Shown here: piece by piece, positions 61,701 through 64,000 of the stretch
Numbering within the stretch: the first letter of the stretch is position 1
Layout: every line of letters starts with the position of its first letter
Source: Zelonia costaricensis
Taxonomy: Eukaryota > Euglenozoa > Kinetoplastea > Trypanosomatida > Trypanosomatidae
Assembly: GCA_030849075.1 (NCBI GenBank)
Contig: JASAOO010003554.1
Location: 62,001 to 126,000, forward strand
Length of the DNA stretch: 64,000 bases
Direction: 5' to 3'
Notes under the pieces: generated by a model
The model's input: the letters and a program-made list of their open reading frames with translations, nothing else
What the model was told of the DNA's origin: nothing
The model's database searches: none
Made by a program: the position numbers and the translations under genes

Positions 61701-64000
61701 CGCCCCGCCGTCCGCGACGCCACCCTCCTTACTGCTGGTGCCAGCGCTGACGTCTGGGCTGATGGCAGCCCCGCCCTTACCCTGCGACCGGTTGAGCGTG
61801 CTGTGCAGCGCCGTGAGCTGCACCACCGTGTCACCTGGCATGCCGCAGAGCACCGCGGCGGTGCTCAGGCGCAGTGCCGACTCGGTCAGCTGCTTCATCG
61901 TCACCGCCGGCGCACTCAGGACGGACTCGCTCAAGGCGGCCAAGCCGCGCTGCCGCTGCGGCGACGCCCCAGCCCCGGCCGACCCGGTGTGCAGCTGTCC
62001 CCCCGCCACGAGCTTCGCCGCCGCCTCGGACAGCGGCAGGAGAAAGAGGGTCGGCAGCAGCGCCAGCGCACTCTCCACCGCGGTGGAGAGCTCCAGCGGT
62101 GCTGCGACCGTCCCTGTGACAGCGCTGCGTGCGCCAAGCCCTGCGCTGCGCTCTGCTTGATGTCGCACCACGTCGTCGCAGCCCACCTCCACCAAACGGG
62201 CGCGAAAGCTAGCCCACACCGACTCGAGCACTTCCGCGGACGCTGCCACGCCGCCCTCCTGCAGCAGCAGCGGCATCAGCGCCGTCACGAGCGTCTGCAC
62301 CGCTGCTGCGTCGCCGCGGCGCAGGGCCTCCACAATGACCTCGAGAGTAACGTAGAGAGCCTGATTGACTTGCCGCCGGTGCACGGCGGGGGTGAGCAGC
62401 GCCAACGCCGCCGTCGTCGGCGTCGCAGCCGCGGCCGCAGCGCCGTGGGCCACCTCTGCCGCTTGGCCTCGCCTCCCGTGCGTCCCCTGCTTCCCACCGC
62501 GGCGCTTGCGTGCTGCGGCGGCGGCCTGCGCCTGCGCGCTGCTTGACCCCGCGTCTGCCAGCATCGCTGCGGCGCTGGGCATGGCCGTGTCCTCCTCAGA
62601 CCCCTGCTCCAGGCGCGCCTTGAGATCAAAGGGGCCGCCGGCGCTCTCGTCCGCCGCGTCTGCGGCGCTCACGACGACGCGCTGGCTGTCGCGGCAGCAC
62701 TGCTGCAGCCTGCTCGCGACGCTCTCCACCAGCGCCGTCCGGGTGCGCACGGGGAACGGCGCCGTCGCCACAGACCTGGAGAAGCGGCTGACGATGCGCA
62801 CGACATCGACGGCGTCGCGTGGGGAGAGGGAGGCGCAGAGGCTGCTGGTCAGCACCGCCTCCGGCGGGAAGCCGCCGCAGAGCATCGCGTACAGCAGCTG
62901 CGTCAGCGCCCCTTTCAGCCGGGGTCGCGGCGTCAGCGGGGCTGCGCTGGTGGCGCCGTCCGCGACTGCCATGGCGGCGCGGTGCTGCGCCTCGAGCCGA
63001 TCCAGCAGCCCGCCGAGCTGCTCGGGCCGCGTGCGGAGGAAGGCGCTGGCGGCGGCGCAGATGTCCGTCACGACCTGCACGTACGTCTGCCGCTCAGGGG
63101 AAAGGCGGCGCAGCTCCGCGGTGACAGCGGGGACGCAGAGACGCGCGAAGAGGTCGGCACTGCGTCCCGGGTCGTTGGTGTGGCAGACGCGCCGCGCAAT
63201 GCTGCGGCACTTCTCCTCGAGAACGGCCTGCTCCTCCGCGGGAATGGCGAAGGAGAAGTTCTCCAGCAGGACAAGACAGCTCAGTGCATCAGCGAAGGCG
63301 ACAACGCCCGCCTCGAGTGCGCAGTCGCCCACCGCCGCCTCGACGGCAGAGAAGTGGCCCAGCACGGCAGCGTGCGCGGCGTCGCGCCAGTCCGCCCACT
63401 CCCTCACCGCCGCGGGGTCCACCGACCACGCCGCACCACTCAGCTTCTTACCGGACTCCGCTGCGATGATGCTCAGCACGTACGCCATCAGTAGCGCCGC
63501 GGCGTCGCCGTACTCGCAGCCGTCCGCCGACGCCGGCGGCTGCAGCGGTGCGACAGGCCCGACGAGTTCGCGGATGTGTGCGAACGCCGGGGCGACGGCC
63601 CTCAGCAGCGCCTGTTGCATTGGGGCGTGCGCCGATGCCACCCGGCGCCGCCATACGCGGGTGTTCGTATTTATCCTTATCCATGCCGGGAAGTCACCAG
63701 CGTTCAGGAGCAGCAGCGGGCGGTACCCCTCCGCCGCAGCGCGCACGACCATCGCAAGTGTTGCGCGGCGTGTCCCGGCTGCTGGCGACGCCGCCGTCCG
63801 CCGCACACGCGCCCCGATGGCTTCCAGAACGGCGCCCCACACGCAGCGGTGCACGCGCATGAGCGCGGCTGAGCGGTCGCATGGGAAGTGCAGGACATGC
63901 AGCAGCGACAGCACCTCCACGGCGGTCGCCTCGCTGGCGACAACGGTGGCGGCGTTCTCTGCCTGCACTGAGCGCCAGTAGATGCCCTTCGACGTGTCGG
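58713..64000 (-). CDS. Partial helical-repeat protein, possibly FASTK/OPR-like (5' end outside the window)
   Basis: 1761 codons plus the stop are visible. The frame has no ATG near the right edge. A GTG at 63968 exists, but the sequence upstream of it (DTSKGIYWRS) stays open to position 64000 and looks coding, so the true start lies beyond the window. The protein is almost entirely helical, Ala/Leu/Arg/Val-rich, with short Gly/Ser/Ala linkers. Numbering from the edge, the segment at about 1180-1485 has repeated paired helices of the kind seen in FAST-kinase-like or octotricopeptide proteins (TLALYALQAVQHSHNVHD, LASIFYLLIACGLRSAAVM, HALTRLAKGLLRASVEVDIA). Those families bind organellar RNA, which would fit the many trypanosomatid mitochondrial RNA-processing factors. 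This is inference: no RAP domain or other diagnostic motif is visible. The C terminus (LERQYERRNTLLQRALLVK) is a clear amphipathic helix. Confidence 0.8.
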   Translation of the reverse strand, partial: DTSKGIYWRSVQAENAATVVASEATAVEVLSLLHVLHFPCDRSAALMRVHRCVWGAVLEAIGARVRRTAASPAAGTRRATLAMVVRAAAEGYRPLLLLNAGDFPAWIRINTNTRVWRRRVASAHAPMQQALLRAVAPAFAHIRELVGPVAPLQPPASADGCEYGDAAALLMAYVLSIIAAESGKKLSGAAWSVDPAAVREWADWRDAAHAAVLGHFSAVEAAVGDCALEAGVVAFADALSCLVLLENFSFAIPAEEQAVLEEKCRSIARRVCHTNDPGRSADLFARLCVPAVTAELRRLSPERQTYVQVVTDICAAASAFLRTRPEQLGGLLDRLEAQHRAAMAVADGATSAAPLTPRPRLKGALTQLLYAMLCGGFPPEAVLTSSLCASLSPRDAVDVVRIVSRFSRSVATAPFPVRTRTALVESVASRLQQCCRDSQRVVVSAADAADESAGGPFDLKARLEQGSEEDTAMPSAAAMLADAGSSSAQAQAAAAARKRRGGKQGTHGRRGQAAEVAHGAAAAAATPTTAALALLTPAVHRRQVNQALYVTLEVIVEALRRGDAAAVQTLVTALMPLLLQEGGVAASAEVLESVWASFRARLVEVGCDDVVRHQAERSAGLGARSAVTGTVAAPLELSTAVESALALLPTLFLLPLSEAAAKLVAGGQLHTGSAGAGASPQRQRGLAALSESVLSAPAVTMKQLTESALRLSTAAVLCGMPGDTVVQLTALHSTLNRSQGKGGAAISPDVSAGTSSKEGGVADGGAAAPAVAAAFAVVERLERLLSQLSRQSHGLVRDPLSNYGRNSAVAVQQLLAIYITSTARVAQDMMRASRRRGAGAGASGASSPPAAAVEAQYRRYLLTVAHLLYRLRTEYPVEVEPPALRTYRVEVLDPALTAVMAVRPGATAMLLPLTTLTEVTVVMCVPESVQHVSPELVRGVVAAVQQHLAARQSATAPAGAASSLIDVTDTATGVLSSQLLCAAATLCLRADDALTSMLMELLDLLSPLLSASQTVTVLQRLHATGAPLASPSLRRLVERLVDALREDGVGAGGGGVARVAVWRSMNAGQRIGMLHTLSAIQRTAEAAVDDADVAALLQLLRTVPYSSLMHVLVLPEYLAARRYTIGECGLLVELAAHLRGAGMASRIVSRSEGGGADAAVPPPVEFTSAPSAAPPTEGVEAAQPTGAEAEAESVRLLPRTLALYALQAVQHSHNVHDIPLLLRGYAALPGEHQLQQQVLRAFIARTMRAAAALSPEEVVQCVEAYCAGGIVHVQLYGVLLGRVADLGRKFSLELAVRLLQCGVRANDASVRTVCVTAVQPVFSAQVRGLLQSDPHMLVTVASTALAIMHCLRDCFPQDDIGAAVLANVARYQRDASLPVIKAALELAERRGSADYDVVHLLARHCTERVMPTCTAADLASIFYLLIACGLRSAAVMEATYKRLAEVCATMSAHALTRLAKGLLRASVEVDIAAMETIFTRIAQLAAVPPTTATPTVAGRRGKTGRRAAAAGTAPVAAAVPAGAPLSAPQVCVLLQLMRSVSGRIMTGSMSTVDVLLAYAQRRLTAEGEVSGGGAAPATTAAADSVDTAAPTYQPPAFLTSVTLHDVEGLLRSCIDLAHSPKAHQRLTRCLADYALHVVTHDATTPATSASGDGRAPPERLLRDALLPPTRGLDQPSTSAAAAAAAMWQTDLILLVDLCSLFIRLGEAAHPVVVQLLERQYERRNTLLQRALLVKTARQSLEAIGPNVHPALYKLLVDGELV

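Overview
The window looks like a piece of a nuclear chromosome from a trypanosomatid flagellate, most probably a Leishmania-like member of the Leishmaniinae. This rests on five observations. All eleven convincing genes are on the minus strand, like a directional (polycistronic) gene cluster. No gene shows an intron. The genes are very long, GC-rich and full of Ala/Ser/Thr/Pro/Gln low complexity. They are separated by roughly 0.8-3 kb of non-coding DNA rich in CA/TG runs and polypyrimidine tracts. Most starts are preceded by a polypyrimidine tract followed by AG on the coding strand, as expected for spliced-leader trans-splicing. The species cannot be named from the sequence alone.

Transcription would run from right to left. 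In that order the genes are: (11) a partial alpha-helical-repeat protein running off the right edge (58713-64000); (10) a leucine-rich-repeat protein (53683-57699); (9) a 1476-residue helical protein of unknown role (48397-52827); (8) a 2384-residue low-complexity protein with a central coiled coil (40263-47417); (7) a C6H2 zinc-finger protein with a basic tail (36447-39365); (6) a compact conserved-looking protein (34324-35544); (5) a low-complexity protein with 10-residue SSPKP repeats (31017-33488); (4) a CDP-alcohol phosphotransferase of the ethanolamine/choline phosphotransferase family (26140-27954); (3) a 2859-residue coiled-coil protein (16270-24849); (2) a four-membrane-segment protein (11711-15430); and (1) a 3089-residue ankyrin/6-phosphofructo-2-kinase protein (702-9971). 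There is no strand switch, tRNA, rRNA, CRISPR array or recognisable mobile element.

Only genes 1 and 4 have an assignable biochemical role. Gene 1 belongs to fructose-2,6-bisphosphate metabolism and gene 4 to the last step of phosphatidylethanolamine/phosphatidylcholine synthesis. As is usual in trypanosomatids, neighbouring genes need not be functionally related, and nothing here shows that they are.

The most notable points are these. Gene 1 keeps the kinase motifs but has replaced the key catalytic residues of its bisphosphatase half, which is also split by a long insertion. CA repeats lie just upstream of every observable start codon and TG repeats lie just after several stop codons, read on the coding strand. 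A 101-bp direct duplication surrounds a single N at 16121 and is probably an assembly scar. A MetAP-type zinc finger sits on a protein that is not a peptidase. The LRR protein carries two copies of an LRQVH motif.
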